A stretch of DNA of 64,000 nt from Sphaerobacter thermophilus DSM 20745 (GTDB lineage: Bacteria; Chloroflexota; Chloroflexia; Thermomicrobiales; Thermomicrobiaceae): the NCBI RefSeq assembly GCF_000024985.1, contig NC_013524.1:1178001-1242000 (forward strand), written 5' to 3'. The position numbers and the translations under genes are program-made. How positions within the stretch are numbered: the first letter of the stretch is position 1; each line of letters starts with the position of its first letter. Positions 49,956 through 58,462 of this stretch are shown here, piece after piece. The notes beneath the pieces were generated by a model, which saw only the letters and a program-made list of their open reading frames with translations, searched no databases and was not told the DNA's origin.

Positions 49956-50693
49956 ATGTCGGCACCGTGCTTTGCGTTCGACCTGGTGACGTTCGATGTC
50001 GGGCGGACGCTGCTCACGTTCCGGCCGGACCTTGCGCGCGCCTACGCCGAGGTGCTGGCGGAGATTGGCTTGGAGGTCGATGAGGCCCGGCTTGAGGCCG
50101 CGCTGAGCGCCGAGTGGGATGCCGCTGCGCGGCGCCGGGCGGCGAGCGTGCCGCCGGACCACCGCGTCAGCGCCGCGGCCGGGGATGAGCGCCGCCGCAC
50201 GTTCGTCACCAACGTGCTCCGCAACGCGGGCGTCCCCGATGCCGACCTGGAGCGCAGCGTGGCGGCGGTTCGGGACGCCTACGACACGCCCCGCATGTAT
50301 CACGTCTACGACGACGCCATGCCCACCATCCGCGGGCTGTGGGACCGCGGGCTGAAGCTCGGGGTGATCGCCAATGCCCGGCCCACCATCTCCCGCGTGC
50401 TCCTCGCCCTGGGCTTCGGTGAGTACATCGGCTTCTGGGTCATCTCCGAGGTCGTCGGTGTGGAGAAGCCGCACCCGGCCATCTTCGAGCGGGCGCTGGC
50501 CCTCGGTGGGTCGGAGCCCAGCCGTGCGCTCCACGTCGGGGACGACTACGAGCGGGACTTCCTGGGCGCGCGGGCCGCTGGGATGGAGGCGGTCCTGCTC
50601 GACCGGGACGGTAGCGGGCCGGAGCGGGACGCCGAGGGGCGCCCGGTGCCGTCCATCCGGCGACTCGACGAGTTGCTCAACATGATCGGCTGA
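49956..50693 (+). CDS. HAD superfamily hydrolase
   Basis: This 245-residue haloacid-dehalogenase-type hydrolase has the nucleophile Asp in FDVGRTLLTF, a cap domain, motif III in EKPHPAIFERAL and motif IV in HVGDDYERDFLGARAAG. The size is typical of phosphoglycolate-type phosphatases, and Gly-Arg replaces the more common DxDGT, so the Asp+2 acid/base residue is Gly. It may be a dehalogenase-like or inactive member. It ends the island 49 bp after the proline racemase gene; a strong hairpin follows. Confidence 0.78.
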   Translation: MSAPCFAFDLVTFDVGRTLLTFRPDLARAYAEVLAEIGLEVDEARLEAALSAEWDAAARRRAASVPPDHRVSAAAGDERRRTFVTNVLRNAGVPDADLERSVAAVRDAYDTPRMYHVYDDAMPTIRGLWDRGLKLGVIANARPTISRVLLALGFGEYIGFWVISEVVGVEKPHPAIFERALALGGSEPSRALHVGDDYERDFLGARAAGMEAVLLDRDGSGPERDAEGRPVPSIRRLDELLNMIG

Positions 50694-50716
50694 GCACGGT
50701 AAAACCCGGGGAAGCG

Positions 50717-50762
50717 AACGGGCCGGGATCGAGCACGCGGGAGTGCTCGCCCGGCCCGTTCG
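50717..50762 (+). terminator. Terminator closing the catabolic island
   Basis: GAACGGGCCGGG (50717-50728) pairs with CCCGGCCCGTTC (50751-50762), with an inner CGAGCAC/GTGCTCG stem, between the convergent HAD and transglycosylase genes. It can serve both directions. Confidence 0.65.
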
Positions 50763-50789
50763 GGTGTGCTGAATTCCGCCCCGCGAGCG

Positions 50790-51689
50790 CTACCGGGGCG
50801 GGACGCCATGGTGAGCGATGTAGTCGCGGATGGCGAAGATGTTCTGCACGTAGCGGTTCGTCTCCTCGAGGACGCCGGTTCGTGCGACGCTGCCCGGACC
50901 CTGGTAGTACCCCGCCAGCGCCAATTCGAGCGAGCCGCCGAAGTGGTTGATGAGCCAGTGGAGGTAGGCGGTCCCGGCGAGCACGTTGTCTTCGACGCTG
51001 CCACGGATGTCGAGGGGGCGTCCAACCACGAACTGCGAAACCCAGGCACCGGTTTCGGGCAAGACCTGCATGACTCCGATGGCGCCGGATGAGCTGACGA
51101 CGTGCTGCTGCCAGCCGCTCTCCTGCCAGGCGAGCGCCTGGACCAGGAGCGGGTCGAGCCCATATTCGTTCGCATAGCGCTCGATGAGCTGCCGCACGTC
51201 CTGCGTCGACCAGTTCGCCCCGGCCGCCCCGGTGGACAGGGGTACCGCACCACCCGGCAGGGTGAGCGTGTGTCCGGCGTAGATGCGGTTCGCGTCGGAG
51301 ATCGCCGGGTTGGCCGCCAGGATCGCGTCCACGGTGAGGCCGCGGGCGACGGCGATGCTCCAGAGCGTGTCGCCCGGTTGGATCGTGTACGTCTCGGTCG
51401 GCGCGGGCTCGGAAGCTGCCGTGGGGGCTGCGGTCGGCTGGGCGGTGTCGTCATCAGCGGTGGGGATGATGAGCTGCTGCCCGGCATAGATCAGGTCGAC
51501 GTTGGCGATGCCGTTGGCCTGGGCGATGGCGTCGATCGTCACGCCGTAGGCCGCTGCGATGCCCGTCAGCGTCTCCCCGACCATGATGGTGTGCCGCTGT
51601 GCCGCGCTGACCGGCAGACTTCCGAGAAGCGCGGTTGCGGCCATCGTCCCCGCGATTGCCGTCATCCGGCACCAGCGTGGAATCAACAT
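50790..51689 (-). CDS. LysM-domain lytic transglycosylase
   Basis: This 299-residue secreted enzyme cleaves peptidoglycan glycan strands. After a signal peptide (about 1-30, MTAIAGTMAATALLGSLPVSAA) there are two LysM domains (HTIMVGETLTGIAAAYGV and YTIQPGDTLWSIAVARGL) with a short acidic linker, then an SLT/Slt70-like lysozyme domain with catalytic Glu in ALAWQESGWQ, followed by SSGAIGVMQVLPET. ATG 51689 follows GGGAGGGAAGAT. A strong promoter lies at 51753-51781 on the minus strand. Likely cell-wall remodelling or spore/germination function. Confidence 0.88.
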   Translation of the reverse strand: MLIPRWCRMTAIAGTMAATALLGSLPVSAAQRHTIMVGETLTGIAAAYGVTIDAIAQANGIANVDLIYAGQQLIIPTADDDTAQPTAAPTAASEPAPTETYTIQPGDTLWSIAVARGLTVDAILAANPAISDANRIYAGHTLTLPGGAVPLSTGAAGANWSTQDVRQLIERYANEYGLDPLLVQALAWQESGWQQHVVSSSGAIGVMQVLPETGAWVSQFVVGRPLDIRGSVEDNVLAGTAYLHWLINHFGGSLELALAGYYQGPGSVARTGVLEETNRYVQNIFAIRDYIAHHGVPPR

Positions 51690-51752
51690 ATCTTCCCTCC
51701 CGACTCGTCCGGTTGCGTATTCGGGTTGCCGCACCGGCTTCCATACGGACAC

Positions 51753-51781
51753 AGTGTACAGACACCACCAGTCCTTGTCAA
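51753..51781 (-). promoter_or_regulatory. Promoter of the lytic transglycosylase gene
   Basis: Read on the minus strand, TTGACA (51776-51781) and TACACT (51753-51758) are 17 bp apart. The expected start is near 51747, about 58 bp upstream of the start codon. Confidence 0.6.
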
Positions 51782-51815
51782 AGTTTGTCAGTGAGGCACA
51801 TTGACCCGCGGTCAC

Positions 51816-52206
51816 ACCGAGAAATGGACCTCGGAGGCGCCTGCGGGCGCTGAGTTGGACTCGACGGCGGGATCGGCATGACGACCGGTCAGTGATCGGC
51901 GCCCATGGACCTCGGACGTGCCCCGCATGGTGTTCTTGCCCGGTACTCCGGCATGTGCGGACTGGTACCGATGGCGTCGATGCGGTGCCGGGTCGGCACG
52001 GGCGGTGCCGGATGGGACGGATGTCCCGGTACGGCGCGGCACTGCCGTACCGCGTCGGGAGGTCGATCGGCTATCGCCAAGGTACGGTTTGCCCGAGGCG
52101 TTGGGAATGTCGTCACGTCGGGGTTCGGGACTGGTGCGTGATATGGTCGCGGCGGTCGTGGCGGGATACTGATGGTGAGCGAGATCCACCGGGGAAGGGA
52201 GGCGAG
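51816..52206. other. Intergenic region before small membrane-protein gene
   Basis: About 390 bp upstream of the small membrane-protein gene contains several GTACCG/CGGTAC copies (near 51942, 51965, 52029, 52047 and 52079) but no clear promoter, and long ORFs through it lack a ribosome site or family likeness. GGGGAAGGGAGG before 52207 is the ribosome site of the next gene. Confidence 0.4.
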
Positions 52207-52530
52207 ATGAAGCTGACGCTGGAGGTGCTGCTGGCGATCGCGCTGGCAGTGGGCGTCTGCAGCATCGTCCTTTCATCGGTACTGGACCGGCGCGGGCCGT
52301 ACCTGCTGACGGTGTCCGGAGCGCGGAACGGGGTCCTGCTGGCGCGGGTGGTGCTCTGGTCGCTCGCGGTGCTGGCCGGCGTCGCGGCCTGGTTCGCCGT
52401 CTCCTGGGCGATGCCGAGCGTCGTCGCGGTCGCGCTCTTCTTCGCTCTGGAGGCGGGGCTGCTCGACATCTGCACCAACCGGGTCGAGTTCGTCTACAGC
52501 GTCGCCACGACTGATCACAGGTTCCGATAA
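52207..52530 (+). CDS. Small three-TM membrane protein
   Basis: This 107-residue protein has three hydrophobic segments (LTLEVLLAIALAVGVCSIVL, VVLWSLAVLAGVAAWFAVSW, and SVVAVALFFALEAGLL), with a short polar loop DRRGPYLL between the first two. ATG 52207 follows GGGGAAGGGAGG; the longer frame starting at 51892 has no support. No family recognised. It stands alone in a gene-poor stretch. Confidence 0.6.
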   Translation: MKLTLEVLLAIALAVGVCSIVLSSVLDRRGPYLLTVSGARNGVLLARVVLWSLAVLAGVAAWFAVSWAMPSVVAVALFFALEAGLLDICTNRVEFVYSVATTDHRFR

Positions 52531-52557
52531 CAGAGCCAGGCCGACATCTCAGGCAAT

Positions 52558-52683
52558 GCCACCCTGAGCGAAGCCGGGCAGGCGGAGGCGGAGAAGCATC
52601 ACGCTGCCGGTGGTTCCAAGGAAGAATCCTTCGCTTCCGCCGCCCGCCACCCTGCGCCGGGCGGCTTAGCTCAGGATGACGCC
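52558..52683. repeat. Inverted-repeat-bounded dispersed element
   Basis: GCCACCCTGAGC at 52558-52569 is matched by GCTCAGGATGACGCC at 52669-52683 in inverted orientation, with AAGGAAGAATCCTTCGCTTCC in between. The motif CACCCTGAGC...GCTCAGGATGAC is the outline of a widespread intergenic hairpin repeat in bacteria. No ORF crosses it. Confidence 0.5.
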
Positions 52684-52779
52684 GAAACGAGGCATCACCC
52701 GCGCTTCGTTTGACGCGGCGGTGCGGTGTGCGAGGCCGCACCGCCGGTGTCTTCAGAGGCGTCGCACCCCTGCGGCGCG

Positions 52780-53376
52780 CTAGTCCCTGGTGCCTCCCGG
52801 GCGTGCCTCGTCCTGCTGCCAGAACTCGTCCTCCAGGATGCTCATCAGAATCTGGTCGTGCCACACCCCGTCGCGGTACAGGTCCTCCCGGAGCACACCG
52901 TCCTCGCGGAAGCCGCAGGCGACGTAGGCGCGACGTGCCGCCTGGTTCTCCGCGACCACACAGAGCCACACTTTATGTAGTCCAAGTCCACCGTAGCTGG
53001 TAGGGGTGAAGGCGTGTCGCAGGACGACGCGCAGTGTCTCCCGGGCGTAGCCTTGCCCCCAAATGTCGCGCTCGCCGATCATCAGAGCCAGTTCAGCCTT
53101 GCGGTGCTCCGGGTCGATCCCGAAGAGGGTGACGAAGCCAATCCGGTGGCGCCGCTCATCGCGTATCACCCAGAGCAGGGCTCCCTCGCGCCGATTGCGT
53201 GCGAGCCATGCTCGCATCTCCGCGCGCGTTGGCACGACTTGTGTGATCCAATAGCGCGTAACGTCCGGGTCGGACCGCCAACGGCGCACGTCGTCGAGAT
53301 CGGCCTCCCCCAGCGGGGTGAGCGTGATGCGGTCGCCCTGGAGGGAGGCTGGCTCAGGCGGGGTGCGCGCGACCAT
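52780..53376 (-). CDS. GNAT-family acetyltransferase (RimJ/RimL-like)
   Basis: This 198-residue N-acetyltransferase has DRITLTPLGEADLDDVRRW at the start, an acetyl-CoA-binding motif MIGERDIWGQGYARETLR (Q/RxxGxA type) and a LHKVWLCVVAENQAARRAY motif. It starts 21 bp after AGGAGG. Such enzymes acetylate protein N-termini, antibiotics or small amines; the target is not identifiable. Divergent from ribA. Confidence 0.85.
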   Translation of the reverse strand: MVARTPPEPASLQGDRITLTPLGEADLDDVRRWRSDPDVTRYWITQVVPTRAEMRAWLARNRREGALLWVIRDERRHRIGFVTLFGIDPEHRKAELALMIGERDIWGQGYARETLRVVLRHAFTPTSYGGLGLHKVWLCVVAENQAARRAYVACGFREDGVLREDLYRDGVWHDQILMSILEDEFWQQDEARPGGTRD

Positions 53377-53498
53377 CGTGGGTACCTCCTGATTCGCTCC
53401 TCGCGGTAGGATCGGTTCGGGGGTGTCCCGTCGGCTGGGCCGCTTGGAGTGTATCCGGTCGGACCCGGCCCGAGCCGAGAACCGGAGGGAACAGCGGT

Positions 53499-54188
53499 AT
53501 GCATGTGAACGGATGGAGCGCCGACGCGGCGCCGGAGCCGCTTGGGATCCAAATCGCGGCGGAGGCAGACCTGCCCACGCGGTTCGGGCGCTTCCGTGCC
53601 GTCGCGTTCAACGACGTGCACGATGAACGGGAGCACGCCGCCTTCGTGCGCGGTGACGTGCGCGGGGCAGAAGGGGTGCTGGTGCGGCTCCACTCCGAGT
53701 GTCTCACCGGGGACGCCATCGGCTCGCTGCGCTGCGACTGCCGGGACCAACTCGAAGCCGCGCTGCGGCTGCTCGGCCAGAGTGAGCGCGGCGTCCTCCT
53801 CTACCTGCGGCAGGAGGGGCGCGGCATCGGCCTGACCAACAAGATCCGAGCCTACGCGCTCCAGGACCGCGGCCTCGACACCGTAGACGCGAACCTGGCA
53901 CTTGGCTTCCACGACGACGAGCGCGAGTACGGGGCGGCGGCGCGGATGCTGGCCGCGCTCGGGGTCCGCTCGATCCGGCTCTTGACGAACAACCCGGCGA
54001 AGATCGAGGATCTGGCGCGGCACGGGGTGCGGATCGTCGAGCGGGTGCCGCTCGTGATCCCGCCAAACGAGTACAACCGCTTCTACCTGGAGACCAAGGC
54101 GCGACGCTCCCACCATATGCTGGAGTGGGACGACGAAACCGCCCTGGAGCAGGACGACGTCCCGTTGATCGGTGAGGATAGCCACTAG
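53499..54188 (+). CDS. ribA: GTP cyclohydrolase II (stand-alone RibA)
   Basis: This 229-residue enzyme opens GTP to the first riboflavin-pathway intermediate. Zinc ligands Cys68, Cys79 and Cys81 (HSECLTGDAIGSLRCDC) and the RQEGRGIGLTNKI block with catalytic Arg are present, then LTNNPAKIEDL. It lacks a fused RibB domain. ATG 53499 follows AGGGAACAGCGGT. It is divergent from the GNAT gene, and the LLM flavin-enzyme gene follows 43 bp after its stop, so flavin synthesis and a flavin-using enzyme are adjacent. Confidence 0.92.
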   Translation: MHVNGWSADAAPEPLGIQIAAEADLPTRFGRFRAVAFNDVHDEREHAAFVRGDVRGAEGVLVRLHSECLTGDAIGSLRCDCRDQLEAALRLLGQSERGVLLYLRQEGRGIGLTNKIRAYALQDRGLDTVDANLALGFHDDEREYGAAARMLAALGVRSIRLLTNNPAKIEDLARHGVRIVERVPLVIPPNEYNRFYLETKARRSHHMLEWDDETALEQDDVPLIGEDSH

Positions 54189-54231
54189 GGGAGCACGTGC
54201 TCCCGGGGTGAGGACGGGAAGCGAGGGCGAC

Positions 54232-55068
54232 ATGGCGGGAAGCAGGCGGGGGTTCGGAATCGCCGCGGCGGTGCCGGCGGAGGTGACGCGGGCGGCAGCG
54301 GCCGAGGCCGAGTCGCTCGGCTACGATTCGTTCTGGGTGAACGACACGCCGCAAGGGGACGGGCTGGCCGCTCTGGCTGAGGCGGCGCAGGTGACGGAGA
54401 CGATCGCGCTTGGCGTCGGGGTGATCGCCCTCTCGCGGCGGAGCCCGAGCAGCATCGCGGCGCAGGTCCTTGGTCAGTCGGGCGCGGCGGACGTTGAGGG
54501 TGACGCCGGGACCAGTCTCCCGCTTCATCGCCTGCTGCTCGGCGTTGGCAGCGGCGCGGGTGGCCCCGGAGCACTGGCGCGCGTGCGCGACGGCGTGCAG
54601 GCGCTGCGGGAGGCGCTCGACGCGACGATCTACATCTCCGCACTGGGCCCGAAGATGTGCCACCTGGCGGGGGAGGTGGCCGACGGTGTCCTCTTCAACT
54701 GGCTCACGCCGGAATATGCCCGGCGGTCGGTCGAGTGGGTCCAGGCCGGCGCGGCGAAAGCAGGCCGGCAGACCCCGGCACTGGCGGCCTACGTGCGCGT
54801 GGCGCTAGGCGACGATGCGGCGAGGCGCCTCACGGAGGAAGGCTCGCGGTACGCCCGCATCCCGGCTTACGCCGATCACTTCCGTCGCATGGGGGTTGCA
54901 CCGGTTGACACCTGCATCGCTGCGTCGTCGGCCGAGGCCATCCAGGAAGCGCTGGCAGCGTGGGACGGCGTGCTCGACGAGGTGGTCGTCCGCGCCATCA
55001 CGCCGCACGACACCGTGGAGGAGACACTGGCGCTGGTGCGGGCCGCGGCGCCGCTGCGGGCGAGGTAG
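54232..55068 (+). CDS. LLM-class flavin-dependent oxidoreductase
   Basis: This 278-residue protein has the bacterial luciferase-like TIM barrel: AAEAESLGYDSFWVNDTP near the start, TIALGVGVIALSRRSPSSIAA, a glycine-rich LLLGVGSGAGG, LGPKMCHLAGEVADGVLFNW and GAAKAGRQTPALAAYVRVAL. It is shorter than the usual 300-350, with a reduced middle between residues 80 and 105. ATG 54232 follows GAGGG; ATG 54172 overlaps ribA and is less likely. FMN or F420 dependence cannot be decided here. It follows ribA closely. Confidence 0.83.
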   Translation: MAGSRRGFGIAAAVPAEVTRAAAAEAESLGYDSFWVNDTPQGDGLAALAEAAQVTETIALGVGVIALSRRSPSSIAAQVLGQSGAADVEGDAGTSLPLHRLLLGVGSGAGGPGALARVRDGVQALREALDATIYISALGPKMCHLAGEVADGVLFNWLTPEYARRSVEWVQAGAAKAGRQTPALAAYVRVALGDDAARRLTEEGSRYARIPAYADHFRRMGVAPVDTCIAASSAEAIQEALAAWDGVLDEVVVRAITPHDTVEETLALVRAAAPLRAR

Positions 55069-55089
55069 GCAGGACCGAGACGCTGCGGG

Positions 55090-55536
55090 CTAGCTCTCCC
55101 CGCGCGCCTGTCGCAGGTGCGCGGCGTCGTGGTCGACGAGTCGTTCCACCAGATCCTCGACGCTTACCTCGCCCCACTCGTCGTGGATGCCGGTCCGCTC
55201 CCAGTCCTTCAGCGCGAGGTTCATCAGGAGCGAGAGCGTCTCCCCGCGCTCGTGGGCGAACTCGTCCAGCACCGCGTGCAGGTCCTTGGAAGCGTAGTCG
55301 TGCTCCCGCGCCGCGCGGTCAGGGTCGAAGCGGCGCAGGTAGGCACCCTCTCGGGCGAGAATCTCCTGGATCCGACCGCGGTAGAGTCGTTCGACGTCCA
55401 CCAGGTGGGCGACGATCTCAGCCAGCCCCCAGTGTTCGTTGGAGCGAGGCGCCCCCTCGGCCTCCGGCGCCAGTGCGACCAACTGCTGCGGCGTCTCGGA
55501 CAGCGCGTCGATGAGCTCGCGATAGACGTCCTGCAT
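55090..55536 (-). CDS. DinB-family protein
   Basis: This 148-residue protein has the four-helix DinB/YfiT fold signatures: the NEHWGLAEIVAHLVDVERLYRGR helix with a metal-ligand His, and the C-terminal DHDAAHLRQAR with His residues. Such proteins bind a divalent metal and often act as thiol-dependent S-transferases or maleylpyruvate isomerase relatives. The upstream genes on this strand are the VOC protein and glycoside hydrolase. Function unknown. Confidence 0.8.
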   Translation of the reverse strand: MQDVYRELIDALSETPQQLVALAPEAEGAPRSNEHWGLAEIVAHLVDVERLYRGRIQEILAREGAYLRRFDPDRAAREHDYASKDLHAVLDEFAHERGETLSLLMNLALKDWERTGIHDEWGEVSVEDLVERLVDHDAAHLRQARGES

Positions 55537-55573
55537 GTCGGAGGTCCTTCCGTCTGGGGGCGCGCCCCAGGCC

Positions 55574-56410
55574 TCAGCCCGCCGCGGCGTCGGTCAGGTG
55601 CCAGGTCACGCCGAACGGGTCACGGAAGACGAAGGAGTGCGGCCGGTCGTCCGTCACCGGGAACGACCGGATCAGCGCCTGGGCACGGATGGTCAGCAAT
55701 GTGCCGGGTGAGACGCGCAGGCTCACGTGGTCCAGCCGCGGCTCGGTGAAGATCGCCCCGCGGCCCGCTTCCCGCAGCACCAGCGAGAGCGGTGGGTGGC
55801 TGAGGTACACCAGATCGACGTACACCCCCTGGCGCAGCCCCTCTTCCCAGTCGTAGTCGGACGGGAGCCGCACCCAGTTGCCGTTCTCGCGGTGGGCCCG
55901 CAGCACCACGTCCATCTGGAAGAAGTCCCGGTAGAACTCCTCAGCCTTCCGGATGTTGGCAACCCGGATCGCCAGATGGTCGATCGCCTCAATGACCAGC
56001 GAGCGCTCGGCCTGGCTCACCGGACCTTCCGGGGCGGGTGAGAGCGCATACGGCTGGAGGACCGCATCCGTCGTCTGCAGTGCCGACCCGGGCTCGCCCT
56101 GAACCCTGCTCGCCATCTCGTCGTGCTCTCCCTCGATCAATGCCTTGAGCCCGGCGGCATCGGTGTCCGCCAGGCGAAGCCGCTCGCCGCCGAAGAGTTC
56201 GAACCGGGCCTCGGCCGCCTCCGGCTGCTCCACTTGCCACTGGTAGATCGCGTCGATGATGTCGTGGGCGTGGGCGACGACGGTGATCTCGGCGCGCTCC
56301 TCGCCGGGCCGGCGGACGGCGATTGCCTCGGCGTAGGGGGTTCGCTCGACGACAGCCTGCGCCTCCTCGGCGAGCGCCTCCGGCACCTCCAGAATGAAGC
56401 GATAGGTCAT
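55574..56410 (-). CDS. VOC (glyoxalase-like) protein with an N-terminal extra domain
   Basis: This 278-residue protein has an N-terminal domain (about 1-130, TYRFILEVPEALAEEAQA with several beta segments) and a C-terminal vicinal-oxygen-chelate domain (about 140-275: IEAIDHLAIRVANIRKAEEFY, VDLVYLSHPPLSLVL, RLDHVSLRVSPGTL and DPFGVTWHL). The first half may be a second, diverged ferredoxin-like domain. ATG 56410 follows GGAGTGACG; a longer ORF reading upstream is a shadow of other frames. Metal-dependent isomerase, dioxygenase or resistance functions are possible. Unassigned. Confidence 0.75.
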   Translation of the reverse strand: MTYRFILEVPEALAEEAQAVVERTPYAEAIAVRRPGEERAEITVVAHAHDIIDAIYQWQVEQPEAAEARFELFGGERLRLADTDAAGLKALIEGEHDEMASRVQGEPGSALQTTDAVLQPYALSPAPEGPVSQAERSLVIEAIDHLAIRVANIRKAEEFYRDFFQMDVVLRAHRENGNWVRLPSDYDWEEGLRQGVYVDLVYLSHPPLSLVLREAGRGAIFTEPRLDHVSLRVSPGTLLTIRAQALIRSFPVTDDRPHSFVFRDPFGVTWHLTDAAAG

Positions 56411-56546
56411 CGTGTCGTCACTCCGCGCCACATTCCCCCGATCCTCGGGGCCAACCAGCCACGGACGGACAGCCGCCGGGCCGATCCGCCCGGCGGCATT
56501 GTAGCATCCCCCTTCGCGATCGGACGGCCGGGATCGCGTGACCGAA

Positions 56547-58325
56547 TCAGCGGTACCAGCCTGATGTGCTGAGAACCTGATTGCCGAGGTGCCCAAGGAG
56601 GACCTCGTAGGGCGTCCCCTTGTTCTCCGGGTGCCACTCAAAGCGGGCGCGTTCGAAGTACTGCACCGTACGGCCGTTCTCAGTGATCTCGCCGCTGATC
56701 GGGTAGCCAAACATGGCGAGGCCGCCGTTCTTCTCCCAGTAGTCCTTGAAGCCGAACGAGATGTAGTGCCCGGTCTCCGGGAAGTAGCGGCGCCCCGGCT
56801 CTTCCTTCTCGGGGGGCGGCTCGGCCGGGAACTCGCGCCCGCGCGTCACGTAACGGCCGAGCAGACCGAACTGCACCTCGTAGGGCGTGCCGCGGAACTC
56901 GGGGAAGTACTCGAACCGAGCGCGCTCGAAGTACTGCACGGCGCGGCCTTGGACGTAGAAGACCTCGGTCTTCGGGAAGCCGAACATGGCCAGCCCGCCG
57001 TACTGCTCCCAGTAGCGGAGGAACGGGTCGCGCAGCGTGTGACCCGTCTCCGGGAAGTAGCGGACGCGCTCGCCGATGTCGGGCGGGGGCGGAACCGGCG
57101 CGGTCGGCGCGCGGTCAGGCCGGGCGAGCGACTGGTAGACGCTGAACGCAGGCTTCCTCGGCCAGGGCGTGGCGTCCGGGCCGTAGCGCTGCGAGGAGTC
57201 GCGCAGGCGGACGAGGCCCCAGTTCGCGTAGGTGCCGCCGCCGCCGAAGTCCTCGTACTTGAACCAGAAGACGCGCTCGACGTAGGGCGCCTGGTCGCGC
57301 AGCGTGGTGTAGACCGCGTACAGGTAGTCGGCCTGCTCCTGCTCGCTGGCGGTCGGGTCCATGATCCCGAAGCTGGTCCACTCGGGTGGCTCGGCGGGCC
57401 AGCCGATCTCCGTGACCCAGATCGGCGTGGTGTCGCCGTACGACTCCTGAAGGCTCCGCAGCTCCTCCATGTGGGCCAGCAGTTGTGTCGGATTGAGGTA
57501 GTAGGGGTGGATGGAGATACCGTCCCACGGGTAGCGGCCGTGCTCCTTGACGTAGCGCTTGACCGCGGGCGACTCGTAGACCTTGCGCATCCACTCGAAG
57601 TGCTCGTCGCGGCCGTTCTGGACGTCGTGGTCGTGGAGCAGGCTGCCGGCTATGAATTGCACACTCGGGTGAGCGGCCTTCTCGTTGGTGTAGATGTCGG
57701 TGACGATCTGCCCGTAGATATCGGGGTTCACCGCCTTCTCACGGCCGTTCGTCTCCCAGTGCAGGAGCTGGTTGGCGTTCGGCTCGTTCAGAATCTCGTA
57801 CGCCTCGATGGCGTCGCCGTAGTGGTCCAGAATCTCGTGCACGCGCTGGACGTAGGTTCGGCTGTACAGGTTCCTGCCGTCGGAGTCGGGCTTATCGTTG
57901 ATGTGCTTGAACTGATAGGTCTTGTCGAGATCGGCCACGATGCCGGTACCGAGGACGGCCAGCGTCTTCAGGCCGTAGCGCGGCGCACTGTCGAGGAAGT
58001 ACCAGTCGTGCTTGGCCCAATCGATCCGACCGGGCCCGACCGGCTCGTCGTACTCGGCGTGGAACTCAACCCGGACCCAGCGCGCCCCCATCTCGGCCAT
58101 ACCGGCGTGAAGGTTGTCGAGGAATGTGCGGTTGACGTCGTTGGGGAACTTCTCCGGATTGGTGTTGTACTCGTACCAGGGATCGCGGCCGACGATACCG
58201 AAGAAGTCCTGCGGGTCAGACAGATCCCGTGCGGCGGCTGGTTCCGGAAGGCTCAACGGGAGGATCGAGACGACGAGGAGGATGAGGCAAACCCGGACAC
58301 CGCGCGCAAGAGCGCGTGGCTTCAC
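56547..58325 (-). CDS. Secreted glycoside hydrolase (GH39/GH5-like) with two YFPETGH repeats
   Basis: This protein of about 592 residues has a signal peptide (1-32, ARGVRVCLILLVVSILPLSL), a clan GH-A (beta/alpha)8 catalytic domain (about 40-405) with the acid/base Glu181 in YEILNEPNANQ and the nucleophile Glu306 in PIWVTEIGWP, a Pro-rich linker, and two copies of a 70-residue repeat (422-491 and 513-582) that both start RYFPETGH and end with GTPYEV-x-LG. The start is placed at GTG 58325, 8 bp after GGGAAGGG; ATG 58343 and 58349 lie just upstream. It probably hydrolyses an extracellular polysaccharide; the repeats may bind cell wall. Confidence 0.8.
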   Translation of the reverse strand: MKPRALARGVRVCLILLVVSILPLSLPEPAAARDLSDPQDFFGIVGRDPWYEYNTNPEKFPNDVNRTFLDNLHAGMAEMGARWVRVEFHAEYDEPVGPGRIDWAKHDWYFLDSAPRYGLKTLAVLGTGIVADLDKTYQFKHINDKPDSDGRNLYSRTYVQRVHEILDHYGDAIEAYEILNEPNANQLLHWETNGREKAVNPDIYGQIVTDIYTNEKAAHPSVQFIAGSLLHDHDVQNGRDEHFEWMRKVYESPAVKRYVKEHGRYPWDGISIHPYYLNPTQLLAHMEELRSLQESYGDTTPIWVTEIGWPAEPPEWTSFGIMDPTASEQEQADYLYAVYTTLRDQAPYVERVFWFKYEDFGGGGTYANWGLVRLRDSSQRYGPDATPWPRKPAFSVYQSLARPDRAPTAPVPPPPDIGERVRYFPETGHTLRDPFLRYWEQYGGLAMFGFPKTEVFYVQGRAVQYFERARFEYFPEFRGTPYEVQFGLLGRYVTRGREFPAEPPPEKEEPGRRYFPETGHYISFGFKDYWEKNGGLAMFGYPISGEITENGRTVQYFERARFEWHPENKGTPYEVLLGHLGNQVLSTSGWYR

Positions 58326-58462
58326 GATGCGAACCCTTCCCATTCCCATCCCAAAGTGCGACCCGATGGCGGGGATACCCGCCATTTCCCTAAACGCGCG
58401 GCACCCCGGAAGGTTCCGAGTGGGTGGTGTGCCGGGGAGCGTGCCGCGCGGCGGTAGGCGTG

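Noticed and set aside
48456-50534. 692-residue minus-strand ORF across the DapA-like, racemase and HAD genes
   Set aside because: A shadow frame opposite three clear genes with catalytic motifs; no family resemblance and low-complexity Arg/Pro-rich ends.
56589-58457. 622-residue plus-strand ORF opposite the glycoside hydrolase
   Set aside because: The minus-strand reading has signal peptide, NEP and TEIGW catalytic motifs and repeats; the plus-strand one is a shadow.
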